A stretch of DNA of 64,000 nt, taken from Trissonchulus latispiculum (taxonomy: Eukaryota; Nematoda; Enoplea; Enoplida; Ironidae). A program made the position numbers and the translations under genes. The notes beneath the pieces are model-generated. The model saw only the letters and a list, made by a program, of their open reading frames with translations. It had not been told where the DNA came from and made no database searches. The DNA is taken from NCBI GenBank assembly GCA_030248195.1, contig JASAND010027904.1:1-64000 (forward strand). The letters are read 5' to 3'. Below, piece after piece: positions 35,178-46,061 of this stretch (its first letter is position 1; the number at the start of each line of letters is the position of its first letter).

Positions 35178-36005
35178 CACCACTGGTCTATAGGCCCCAT
35201 AGACCGTAGTGACCACGGTCACTTCCCTCCATTTCGGCAATATGCCCACTGAAACGAGCGCAGTCGATTTACTATTTATGCCCCCGACCAAAACGCCGAA
35301 AAACGCTGTTTTAAGGGGTTTGACCACTGGTCAAGCAAGACCACAGGTAACTTCCTTCGGTTTCGGCAATATGCTCATTGGAACGAGCGTAGTCAAATGT
35401 CCCCAACCAAAACGCCGAAAAACGCTGTTTTAGGCCATTTGACCAGTGGTCAATAGGGCCCCGAGGCCATAGTGACCACTGGTCACTTCCATCGGTATCG
35501 GCAATATGCCCATTGAAACGAGCGTAGTCGATTTACTATATATGCCCCCAACCAAAAACGCCGAAAAACGCAGCTTTAGGCCGTTTGACCAGTGGTCAAT
35601 AGGCACCATAAGCTGTAGTGACCAGTGGTCACTTCCGTCGGTTTCGGCGATATGCCCATTGAAACGAGCGTAGTCGATTTACTATATATGCCCCCAACCA
35701 AAACGCCGAAAAACGCAGCTTTAGGCCGTTCGACCAGTAGTCAATAGGCCCCATAGGCTGTAGTGCCCAGTGGTCACTTCCGTCGGTTTCGGCGATATGC
35801 CCATTGAAACGAGCGTAGTCGATTTACTATATATGCCCCCAAGCAAAACGCCGAAAAACGCAGCTTTAGGCCGTTTGACCAGTGGTCAATAGGCACCATA
35901 GGCTGTAGTGACCAGTGGTCACTTCCGTCGGTTTCGGCGATATGCCCATTGAAACGAGCGTAGTCGATTTACTATATATGCCCCAGACCAAAACGCCGAA
36001 AAACG
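35178..36005 (+). repeat. Satellite 1 array in B5
   Basis: Units at 35304, 35423, 35569, 35714, 35859 and 36004. All but one spacing are 145-146 bp. Dyads are retained, and most units carry CGCAGCTTTAGG in place of CGCTGTTTTAG. Confidence 0.92.
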
Positions 36006-36498
36006 CTGTTTAGAGCGAGTTTTCCCAACTTTGAGACTGGGCGAGGAACCACGGGAGCCATGCTGACCAGTGGTAACTTCGGGCGGTATCGGCAGTATGC
36101 TCACCGTTTTCAGCGACCCCGATTTACTATATCTGGCAACCACCCCAAGACCGAAAAACGCAATTTTTAGTGACTTTTAGGCCATTTCTAGTAAAAGTGG
36201 GACCTTTTCGCCAAAACAGGTGAAATAATGCAAAGTTTGGGCGTATCTCCTGAAAGCTACAGAGCGAAATTAAAAAATCCCCCTCGTTACTTTATGCACC
36301 CCTACTGGTAATTTTCAACAAAAGATACTAGACCTCTCCAGCTTCTACCCAGTTCTAGAAAAGTGTGACCAAAATTTGCGAAAAATAGCGAAAGTCCGAC
36401 TTTGGGACCTTGGCACAGAGCCAAAATTGGCCAGTTGCCAAAATAACCAAAAAAGGTAGCATGGGGGGATCCTGTCTACCAACATATAATAGTAGTAT

Positions 36499-37329
36499 CT
36501 GGGTTTACTTTACTGGGGGGGGGCGGGGGGGCGCCCCCCACTCGACCTCTACCTCCCCCCACTCCGCCCCACCCCCACTTTTTTGGGCTTCCCCCCCACT
36601 CACCCTAAGGTGCCCAGAAAATGCCAAATTTTTAGGATTTTTGGTCAAAATTTTCAAAATTTTTCCGACTTCGCCGGAAATTTTTGGTCAAAAATCGTCT
36701 TTTTTGGTGCTAAAACTCAATTTTTGAGCACTTTTAAGCTTTGCTATAGCAGTATATATATGTTGTTGTTGTTGTTGTTGTTTGCTGCATTAGACATCAC
36801 AATGTGATGATCATCACCCGAAGGTGCCAAGTGTTAGCCAGGAAACTGGCCCCGTAAGGTTGGTCAAAAACAACTCAACCAAGTTGCCAGAAGGAGTCTC
36901 AAAGCCTGGTCGACGTCACGACGGATGACGTCTCCTCCTTTTAAAAAGAACATGCTCCGTCGGCCTCGGCGTTGCCATATCTGGCGGCTAGCCCGAGGAG
37001 CAGCACACAGCACGAGTCTTTGATGCAAGAAATAACGGCACTTTGCACCAAAGTGAGACGACCTCAAAGTGTGCTGTTCAATGGTATAGCCTAATACGGG
37101 TGGAAGCACAGCGATTGAGTTCGCACTGTCCTCCCGGTCCTTCCTCAGAATCAGCATGGCAGCCTCATCCTCCAGAACCCGCAAGAAGGCAAAGATATGT
37201 AGAAAACAGGCTTTTTATACGGTATTTTTGGCTTTTTAAGCCCATTTTATTTCCCCCCCCCTTTTCAACCTCCCCCCCACTAGTGGGGGAGCTCCCCCCC
37301 CCCACTTTTTTCGCCTAAAGTAAACCCAG
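36499..37329. mobile_element. Family C copy C3 with 5-bp duplication
   Basis: CTGGGTTTACTTTA ... TAAAGTAAACCCAG ends are flanked by AGTAT at 36494-36498 and 37330-37334. It carries a reverse-oriented retroposon fragment at about 36762-37195 inserted in its core. Confidence 0.8.
36762..37195 (-). mobile_element. 3' fragment of an unidentified retroposon (family D), (CAA)n tail
   Basis: On the minus strand an open frame (36864-37184) ends DQALRLLLATWLSCF and stop, followed by a ~100-bp 3' UTR and a (CAA)n tail (read as GTT repeats at 36764-36783). The second copy at 38170-39400 keeps the same C-terminal peptide and stop, so this is the end of a real element ORF. Microsatellite tail and 5' truncation point to a non-LTR element, but no RT motif is present in either fragment. 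Confidence 0.6.
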
Positions 37330-37612
37330 AGTATGGTGCCAAAATGCCCACATCGTTCCAACACTTAGCCGTAAAATGCATTTCCAATAAGCGTTATTCA
37401 CAGAGAAAAAAAAACAAACGCACGGTAACTATCGCCTAGTGCAAAAATTCGAAGTTTCGAATTCGAACCAAAAGCATGGTGGTACTTGTAGTACTACTCG
37501 AATTGTTTACGATGGTAACCTTTTTACCACTCCCGGACCTCTAATTAGCTGGCACCAGGCCAACACGGTCTCAAGGGGGCCGCGCAGACGCCTTTATACC
37601 CATATTATATAT

Positions 37613-38021
37613 TAGTGATGGGCACTGAATATCCGGATATCCGGATAATTTTTATATCCGGATAATATCCGATTTGAGAAAAATATCCGGACATCCGGAT
37701 ATCCGTGTACATTTCAGACAAAGTAATGAAAAATTAGCAAATTTTTGACGAAAATTTCAAAAATTTTAAAATATTTTTCATACATTTCTCTGAAAATATT
37801 TATGAAACCAAGGTTTTGGCTTGGCTGTATGATATAAATTAGCAGCTTACCAAAAAATTGCCATAAAAATGGAAATTTTAACTGCATAATCAAAAAATTT
37901 TGTTGAACTTAAGTTTGGAATAGGCGGATAACCGGATATCCGGATATCGGATATCCGGATATCCGTTAACGCAAAACAGGCGGATATCCGGATATGAAAA
38001 AATATCCGGTGCCCATCACTA
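37613..38021. mobile_element. hAT-type MITE (family G)
   Basis: TAGTGATGGGCAC ... GTGCCCATCACTA ends have an 8-bp duplication TTATATAT at 37605-37612 and 38022-38029. Both subterminal zones are packed with ATCCGGAT repeats. A truncated relative lies at about 55985-56067. Confidence 0.85.
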
Positions 38022-38266
38022 TTATATATATACATAAACCAGAAACAGAAACACTAAGAGGCATTGGTCTGTTGGAAAGGAAGCAGCCGCACCCATAGGT
38101 GTAACGGAGATTCGGGGTGGGGGAGGCTAACCTCAACCACTGGCGAGCCCTAACCCCCCCCCACCATAGGTGTGTCTGTCTTATTGCGGGTTCTGGAGGA
38201 TGACGATGCCATGCTGATTCAGAGACAGCACCGGAAGAACAGCGCAAACTCAATCGCTGTGCTTCC

Positions 38267-38657
38267 CAGGGCGGATCCAGGGGGGGGGGCCGCTCCGTCG
38301 CGATTCGAAGGTAGGGAAAAATTAAGGAGAAAAATAGGAAATATATATATTGGGCAAAAAAGCAAAAAATTTCGCGCCCTCGGCGCGAATTTTCGTTTTA
38401 GCAGCATCTTTCTAGCATCACATTCATAGTGTACATATTTGAAGAAAAAGCTTGAAATGCGTCCGAATTTCCGTAGAAAAGTTCATTTTTGCTTAAAATG
38501 CGTAAAATTTTAAAAATTTCTGTGGTTCGTTGATATATAATAGATATGTAAAGAATTAACGATTTCAACACCGATTTTTGCAAAAACAAAAAATATCGTC
38601 AACCCCCTTTTCCGTGGTGACCCGGCCCTACGTCACAAAATCCTGGATCCGCCAGTG
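38267..38657. mobile_element. hAT MITE (family E)
   Basis: Ends CAGGGCGGATCCAGG and CCTGGATCCGCCAGTG. Exact 8-bp duplication GTGCTTCC at 38259-38266 and 38658-38665. The uninterrupted target is visible in the other family D copy near 37105. Confidence 0.88.
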
Positions 38658-38842
38658 GTGCTTCCACCCGTGTTAGGCTATATCACTGAACAGCACGCTT
38701 AGAGTTCGTCTCACCTTGGTGCAAAGGCTGTTATTGCCGTTGTTTTGCACTGAAGGGTCGTACTGCGTTCTGCTCCTCGGGGTAGCCACCACACAACGTC
38801 GAGGCCGACGGAGCGTGCTTCTTAAAAAGGAGGAGACGTCAT

Positions 38843-39235
38843 CAGGGTTGGGCGAGACCGAGATTTTACCGAGACCGAGACCGAGACCGAGACCAAGGTA
38901 CCGAGACCGAGACCGAGACTGGCCAAGTCTCGGCTTTTGGGCGAGACCGAGACCGAGACCGAGACTAGCAATTTTTAGCTTAAAATTAGTTTCAACAATT
39001 TTTTGAGGCTTAGATCTAGTATTAGGGGCTTTAACACATAAACATATGGTTCCCGCACCTCGTTACTTAATTTTCATAACATTGATTTAAAATTTTTGCC
39101 AAAATTAGATATTTTCAAAAAATTTCCGGTCTCGGTCCGAGACCGAAACTTTTGGGTGAGCGAGACCGAGACCGAGACCGAGACTGGCCAAGTCTCGGCT
39201 TTTGGGCGAGACCGAGACCGAGACTCCCAACCCTG
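38843..39235. mobile_element. hAT MITE (family F) with GAGACC repeats
   Basis: Ends CAGGGTTGGG and CCCAACCCTG. 8-bp duplication GACGTCAT at 38835-38842 and 39236-39243. Both sides hold arrays of the hexamer GAGACC. Confidence 0.88.
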
Positions 39236-39409
39236 GACGTCATCCGCCGTTATGTCAACCAGGCCTTGAGACTCCTTCTGGCAACTTGGTTGAGTTGTTT
39301 TTGACCAACCTTACGGGGCCAGTTTCCTGGTTAATTTTGCACCTTCGGGTGATGATCATTACATTGTGATGTCTAATGCAGGAAACGACAACAACAACAT
39401 TGAAAGTTG

Positions 39410-40604
39410 TGGTTGGGGCAGCCGAAAGTAGGAAATCATCTTCAGAGGTCCGCTGGTCAACTGGCTGTGCTGTTTGCTAGGCAGACATTTTCGACAGGGG
39501 GAAGTCTGGGGGGCTGTCCCCCCAGGTTAAGGGGCACGGATTTCTGGGGGGGGGGTGAAAAATTTTTAAAAATGCTTAAAAACAGCTTTTTGGCTACTGA
39601 GCTAAAAATTAACTCTAACCTAAATTCAAACATAAAATAAAATAGCTAAAAATGCTTAAAATGCTTAAAAATCCAGCGAGGCCGGAAAAAACCCGAATCT
39701 TTCCGTGCAGTTTAGAGTTCTGCGGGAAGGCCCCAATCCTGGATGGGGGGGCTACTCAAGTTTGGAGGGAAACTCATTTCTGGGGAATCATGAAATGCAA
39801 GTCTAAATTATGGGGAAAATTGGGTGCACAAAATAGATTGGAAAAACAGAAAGAAAAGTTTTCATGCATTTTAGTAGAAAACACAAATCAGAAAACAACA
39901 TATTACAGAATCTAATATAACAAAACTAAATCCAACTAGCAGGCCACAAGAAAAACAAACTTATAAAGAAGTTATATATATATATATATGTATATATATA
40001 ACTATATATTAAGTTTAGTATTCATGGTTAATCCGGCGCAGTCATAAAAAGAAAAGCAAACAAAATTTATTACGGTTTATGAATGATCCACATTTTGAGT
40101 CTCAAACAAAAAGCAACATTAAAGCATTAAATTCAGATACCTTTTCGAAAAAACAACACTCGTTACACTTAATGCTTTCAAGCTTAGAGCAGAGTAAAAA
40201 TCTTACCGGGCAACAGCTTCTGACAGAAATCCGCCTCCTTATGGTGAACAGTCTTTATGATAAACTGGTCATCTTGAGACATATATATAAAAGATGCTGC
40301 CACTATATAGCACCAGAGTTAGACAGCTCACAAAGGGATACGAACAAAGTGAAGCCTAAAAATAACAATAGTATATAAATAAATCACCGTTTGCAAAACA
40401 ATCAAGCATTCAACAAATTGAAACTGAAAGTACGTTGACTGGATAGAAAATTACGTGCAGTTTCAGACCTAACGATGCAGAAAAAGTGCATCATGTTGCA
40501 CTTAGAGTCTATCTATCTGATCAAAAAGAAATCATCATAAACCGATTATTGCAATTTTAGATAAACAGACTCAGTGTTTTCAAAAGTATTATAATATATA
40601 TATA
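39410..40604. other. Anonymous region with G-rich block and a 99-codon ORF
   Basis: 39484-39560 is a G-run block (CTGGGGGGCTGTCCCCCCAG hairpin). At 40079-40378 (+) an ATG frame starts MNDPHFESQTKSNIKALNSD and contains LTGQQLLTEIRLLMVNSLYD, which looks mildly protein-like. No family, promoter or splice context supports it. Confidence 0.3.
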
Positions 40605-40862
40605 CTGGGCTTTTTTCACTGGGGGGGTGGGCCCCCCCTATTTGGGTTCCCCCCAACTCGACCCCTTTCCCCCCCACTCGGCCCCACCCCCATTTTTTGG
40701 GCTCCCCCCACTCACTATGCTCAGAAAATGCCAAATTTTTAAGTTTTTTGGTCAAACTTTTCAAAAATTTTCCGGCTTTGCCGGAATTTTTTGGTCAAAA
40801 GCCGTCTATTTTGGTACTCAACTCAATTTTTGAGCACTTTTAAGCATAGTTATAGCAGTATA

Positions 40863-41091
40863 CATATATAGGTGTGCCTGGGCAAAAAAATTTGGGTGGG
40901 GGGTTCCGACGGAGGGTGGGGGGACCTAAATTTTCGATTTTATGCCATTTTTGGCCAGTTTTTGGCAAAAAATCTGGGGGGGTAGCAAAAATCTGAAAAT
41001 CTGGGGGGGGGGTCGCCAAAATTTGTCATTTTGGTGGGGGGGCCCCTTCCCACCCCCCCCCCCCCCCACAACACCCCTATGGCAGTATATA
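40863..41091. mobile_element. hAT MITE, family I, copy 1
   Basis: CATA..GGTGTGCC start and CCCCTATG end, with 8-bp duplication GCAGTATA at 40855-40862 and 41092-41099. Confidence 0.75.
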
Positions 41092-41215
41092 TATGTAGAA
41101 AACAGGCTATTTTTACTGCATTTTTAGCGATTTTAGACCACTTTGAATTCCCCTTCCCCTCCCCAGTACTTTTGGGTACCTCTCCCACTAGTGGTGGGGG
41201 CTCACCATAAGGTGT

Positions 41216-41735
41216 AACGGGGATTTGGGTTGGGGGGCCCCCTCCCTCGGAATTTTGGGGGGGGGGCCACCTTTAGACCCCCCCCAAACCCCCCAACGAC
41301 CCCCCCAAACCTCCCCCAAAAATTTTTTTCTATTTTTATGTCAAAAATCGCATCTTCAGCCATTGCTAATGCCAAAAAACATTCAACTATGAAGTAATTT
41401 TGACATTAGACAGGGGTTTTAAACTCGAAAACTTGATTGCCAACATGTTTCTAAGTCTAAAATAAGGTCAATATTGAGCCAGAAAGCCCATAAAACCGTT
41501 AAAAACGTGTGTTTCTCGCAATAATAAACACTTTAAGCCAAAAACCTGGACATTTTTGAAAAATTTTTCAGAATTTACCCTAAAAATACCCAATTTTTGG
41601 CCAATTTTTCGCGAATGGGGCGCGACTACTCCCCCCCCCCAGTTGGGGGGGGGCCGGGGGCCCCCAAAAGTGGTGGGGGGGGGGGGGTTGTAAAAATGGC
41701 TGGGGGGGGGGGGTTACCCCCCAATTATACCTATG
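41216..41735. mobile_element. hAT MITE, family I, copy 2
   Basis: CATAAGGTGTAACGG start and TTATACCTATG end. The flanks GGGCTCAC and AGGCTCAC are an 8-bp duplication with one mismatch. Long G runs at both ends. Confidence 0.75.
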
Positions 41736-41919
41736 AGGCTCACCCCCACCCACTCTCCCCACCCCCACTTTTTCGCCTAGAAAAAGCCCAGTGTATATAT
41801 ATGACCAAAAAATGTGTTTACATACTTTAACCGTTTGTTTTACCGTTTGCAGGCCAGGGTTTTTTGGTGGGGGCGGGCCCCCTCGCTCTTTTCGGTTCCC
41901 CCTCTACTTCGGAGCGGAG

Positions 41920-43040
41920 CATAGGTGTACCAGGCTACAGTTTGCCCCCTGTGAGCATAGGTGTAAGGTGGGGGGGGGGGGGGGGGGGGGGGGGGGTAGC
42001 CCCCCCCAAGCCTTTGCCAACCCTCCCCCAAAACTTTTTGGGGGGGGGGACGTTCCCCCCCCCCAACTGGGGGGGGGGGGGGGGGGGGTAGTCGCGCCGA
42101 AGGCGCCAAAAATGGCCAAAAATTGGGTATTTTTTGGGTAAATTTTGAAAAAATTTTCAAAAATGTCCAAATTTTTGGCTTAAACTGTTTATTATTATGA
42201 GAAATACACGTTTTTAACTGTATTATGGATCTTATGACTCAATATTGTCCTTATTTTGGACTTGGAAACATGTTGGCAATCAAGTTTTGGAGTTTAAAAC
42301 CACTGTCTAATGTTAAAATTACTTTATGGTTAGATGTTTTTTTATCATTAGAAACGGCTGAAAATGCGATTTTTGGCATAAAAAATAAAAATTTTTTTTG
42401 GGGGGGGGGGGGGGGGCGGCCCCGGGGGGGGGGGGGCGCGCCAGAGGGGCCCCCCCAGAAAATGTGGGGGGGGGGAGCCTCCCCCACCCCAAATCTCCGT
42501 TACACCTATGCCTGTGAGACCCCCCCCACGGAGAGGCCAGACCCCCCTCCCCCCCTACCCCACCTCAACTATATACTCCCCCCCAAGCCGAGCTCATACC
42601 CCCCCTCCCCCCCCTAAAACTGGGTCTAAACCAGGTAAAAAATGCAAAATTTTTGAAAAAATTTTTTGCAATTTCTGAAAATTTTTGAAAAAAATTCGAA
42701 AAAATGGCTATAAATCACATATAAAGAGCTAAAGATGGTTATTTATAGCAATTAAAAGGTAATATACGCAATTATAGACCACAATCTGGGCTAGTTTAGG
42801 CATATTTTAGCACAAATTTGTCAATTTTCAAGCCCTATTTTCGCATACGAAAACTATCGACAGAAGCTTTTGAGCACGTTTTATGTACTGTACATCGAAA
42901 AAGGAGAATTTTTAGCCAAAAAAACTTGGGTACAGTTTAGGGGGGGTCCCCCTCCCCCAAATTTCGGATTTTGGTGGGGTCCCCCGAGCCAAATTTGGAC
43001 CTTCTACTCCCCCCCAACCCAAACAGGTGGTACACCTATG
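41920..43040. mobile_element. hAT MITE, family I, copy 3 (hosts copy 4)
   Basis: CATAGGTGTACC start and GGTACACCTATG end, with 8-bp duplication GAGCGGAG at 41912-41919 and 43041-43048. Copy 4 is inserted near its left end. A further family I end starts at 43065 without a visible partner. Confidence 0.82.
41956..42510. mobile_element. hAT MITE, family I, copy 4 (nested)
   Basis: CATAGGTGTAA start and TTACACCTATG end, with 8-bp duplication CCTGTGAG at 41948-41955 and 42511-42518. It contains uninterrupted runs of more than 20 G. Confidence 0.85.
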
Positions 43041-43439
43041 GAGCGGAGCCCCCGACCCGACCATCATAGGTGTACCTGGGGGGGGGATGGGGGGGGGACC
43101 CCTCCCCCCAAATGGAAAAGTGCCGACCCCACCCTCGAAATTTTGGAGGCAGACCCCACCCCCAAATGGCCAAATCCCAGACCCCACCCACCTAAATTTT
43201 CCAGACCCCACCCTCAAAATTTTAAAAATTTTGCCTCAAAATTAGTAAAAATTCGAAATTTTTTGCAAAAATTCGAAGTTTTTGCCAAAAAATCCAAGTT
43301 TTTCGACTAAATGAGCAAAAATGAAGAAATATTGTTGATTTTTAGTTGGAAATAACGTGTTTTCAGCGAATTCGCGAATTTTTTCTAACTTCTTGACCGA
43401 AAAATTTTTTTACCCCCCCCCAAATTCGATTTTTCCGGA

Positions 43440-45806
43440 CCCCCCCCCACCACAAACCCGCGGACCCCAGTTCCACTTGACCGTCTGAGGGGTCGGAGTC
43501 GGTAACCTGCAGGAGGTCCATAGTAGGCTTTACTTGGCCTCTCAAAACTTTGTCTATAGGGGGTTTTCTGGTGCGCCCAGCTCATTCCCGGTGTCCGTTT
43601 TGCCGTCTGACCCACCCATCCCTAGCTGTGCTGGTTCCACTTTGCCGTCTGGAGGGTCCGGTCGGTACCGACTTCGGGAACACCATATAGGACTGTACAT
43701 AGCCCCGACAAAACATTGTCTATAGGGGTTTTCTGGTGCGCCCAGCTCATTCCTGGCATCCGTTTTGCCGTCTGACCCACCCATCTTGCTGTGCTGGTTC
43801 CACTTTACCTTTAGGAGGGTCAGGTTGGTGGGAGGTCATGGGGTCAAAAATGAAAATTTTCAAAAGTGGTCAAATTTGGTATCAAATGGAAGCGCTAAGC
43901 GAGCTGAGCAACATTTGTCATGAAACTGCATGCTCAAAGTGGCTGGAGTGCTGTCGTGGGAATGAGGTGGGGACTTAGGCGAATTTCGGTCAAAAATGAA
44001 ATTTTCAAAGTGGTCAAATTTGGTACCAAATGAAAGCCCTGAGCGAGCTGAGCAGCTTTTGTCATAGAACTGCATGCTCAAAGTGGCTGTAGAGTGCTGT
44101 GCTGGGGTGGGGACGTCGGCGATTTTCGGTCAAAAATGAAATTAGTCACAACTGGTAACATATGGTACCAAATGAAAGCCCTGAGCGAGCTGAGCAACTT
44201 TGTCATGGGAACTGCATGCTCAAAGTGGCTGTAAAGTGCTGTGGTGGGGTGGGGTGGGGACTTAGGCGATTTTCGGTCAAAAATGAAATTTTACAAAAGT
44301 GGTCAAATATGGTACCAAATGAAAGCCCTAAGCGTGCTGAGCAACTTTTTTCATATAACTGCATGCTCAAAGTGGCTGTAGAGTGCTGTGGTGGGGTGGG
44401 GTGGGGACTTAGGCGATTTTTGGGTCAAAAATGGAATTTTTGAAAAGTGGTAAAATTTGATACCAAATGAAAGCCCTATGCGAGCTGAGTAACTTTTGTC
44501 ATAGAACTGCGTACTCAAAGTGGCTGTAGAGTACTGTGGTGGGGTGGAGTGGGGACTTAGGCGATTTTCGGTCAAAAATGAAATTTTTCAAAAGTGCTCA
44601 AATTTGGTACCAAATGAAAGCCCTAAGCGAGCTGAGCAACTTTTGTCATAGAACCGCATGCTCAAACTGGCTGTAGAGTGCTGTGGTGGGGTGGATTGGG
44701 GACTTAGGCGATTTTCGGTCAAAAATGAAATTTTTCAAAAGTGGTCAAATTTGGTACCAAATGAAAGCCCTGAGCGAGCTGAGCAACTTTTGTCATAGAA
44801 CTGCATGCTCAAAGTGGCTGTAGAGTGCTGTGCTGGGGTGGGGTGGGGACTTAGGCGATTTTCGGTCAAAAATGAAATTTTTCAAAAGTGGTCAAATTTG
44901 GTACCAAATGAAAGCCCTAAGCGAGCTGAGCAACTTTTGTCATAGAACTGCATGCTCAAAGTGGCTGTAGAGTGCTGTGGTTGGCTTGCTTGCTACCATC
45001 GAAAGATTTATATCTATATATACATACCTTCATGAGCATACATATATAAAATAATAGAAAACAAGAACAAAAAGTGCTCCTTCGTCGCATGTAAAATACA
45101 TATGAGTCTTCGTAGGCAGGTTGTACATAAGCAAAAACTAGCCTGTAAAATACATATGAGTTCCGTAGGGAGGTTGTAAATTAAGGAAAACAAGTTGCAA
45201 CCGCTTAACATATGAGCCTGTCCTACAACGAGGCTCATATTGGCGTCACAGTGCATTCCACATTAAAGCCTCATTAAAGAACCTCAGCTTCATCCACATT
45301 ACGGAAAAATGAATAGACGTCATGGCCCAGGACTGAAGTGAACTACGACTGCTCAAGCTGAACTGTACATGCAACCTGTTTCCTGAAACACTATGGCACA
45401 CCTCTAATGCATTCTCGAAACACTTTCACATTATACACACGCAGAATGCGTTCCCACTTGGCTGTGAGTCAGAGCGCCTCATGGCGTACCGTATTGAGCA
45501 TATGCACACTATAATGACTGATCAACATTATATATATGAAGGATAATTTGTAATGAAAAGCTTTATGCAGTATATGTATTTATATAAAAGTAAATCTGCA
45601 AATTATTCGTATTATGACATACGCCAATATGAGCCTCGTTGTAGGACAGGCTCATATGTTAAGCGGTTGCAACTTGTTTTCCTTAATTTACAACCTCCCT
45701 ACGGAACTCATATGTATTTTACAGGCTAGTTTTTGCTTATGTACAACCTGCCTACGAAGACTCATATGTATTTTACATGCGACGAAGGAGCACTTTTTGT
45801 TCTTGT
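43440..45806 (-). mobile_element. Composite element copy B6 (reverse, tail truncated)
   Basis: Read on the minus strand it has an A cassette of the B4 subfamily (45061-45806), a satellite 4 array (43845-44990), then the same GC-richer section as in B4 (43460-43840, TTTTCTGGTGCGCCCAGCTC repeated about 170 bp apart). The conserved tail and hairpin are lost in the poly-G region to the left. A (TA)n tract follows at 45810. Confidence 0.7.
43845..44990 (-). repeat. Satellite 4: eight 147-bp monomers (inverted relative to B4)
   Basis: GGTACCAAATGAAAGCCC-type words at 43878, 44022, 44164, 44311, 44459, 44606, 44753 and 44900. The last five spacings are 147-148 bp, the first two 144 and 142. Confidence 0.95.
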
Positions 45807-45807
45807 T

Positions 45808-45855
<48 letters not shown>

Positions 45856-46061
45856 TATTTTATCAGCCTAATCAGCTTCGTACTTGAGTAATTTTAGGTC
45901 TTCAACTCGATAACTTCACGAAATTTCTTTTAATTTTTCCAATTTTTGACACACAATTACTTATTATAGCCCACAAACGGCGAAACACGGTCTTTTTCTT
46001 GCCTCGTGACGTATTAATTTGTCAATATAGGTACAAACGTAATTTGTGCAAATCTCGGGGG

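Larger units (their letters stand above)
34797..37604 (+). mobile_element. Composite element copy B5 (left end incomplete)
   Basis: It holds the right A-cassette arm, a link, a satellite 1 array of about six units (35178-36005) and a long tail that resumes after the family C insertion at 36499-37329 and ends CCTTTATACCCATATTA at 37604. The hairpin is missing where the hAT MITE at 37613 sits. The matching left A arm is not adjacent. Confidence 0.65.
38170..39400 (+). mobile_element. Family D retroposon fragment carrying two hAT MITEs
   Basis: Removing the insertions at 38267-38657 and 38843-39235 leaves a copy colinear with 36762-37195, ending ALRLLLATWLSCF, TGA and then CAACAACAACA at about 39395. 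A partial family I end (CATAGGTGTAACGGAG at 38094) lies just upstream. Confidence 0.65.
40605..41791. mobile_element. Family C copy C4 with two nested hAT MITEs
   Basis: CTGGGCTTTTTTCACTGGGG ... GCCTAGAAAAAGCCCAG ends lie in TA-rich flanks. Family I elements at 40863-41091 and 41216-41735 interrupt it. Confidence 0.75.

Noticed and set aside
20545..36005. CRISPR-like regular repeats
   Set aside because: Units of 145-148 bp are contiguous tandem monomers with no short-repeat/unique-spacer pattern, and the DNA is eukaryotic.
41580..43310. Gly/Pro-rich ORFs on both strands in the poly-G region
   Set aside because: Poly-G and poly-C runs translate to poly-Gly or poly-Pro in any frame. They lie wholly inside MITEs.
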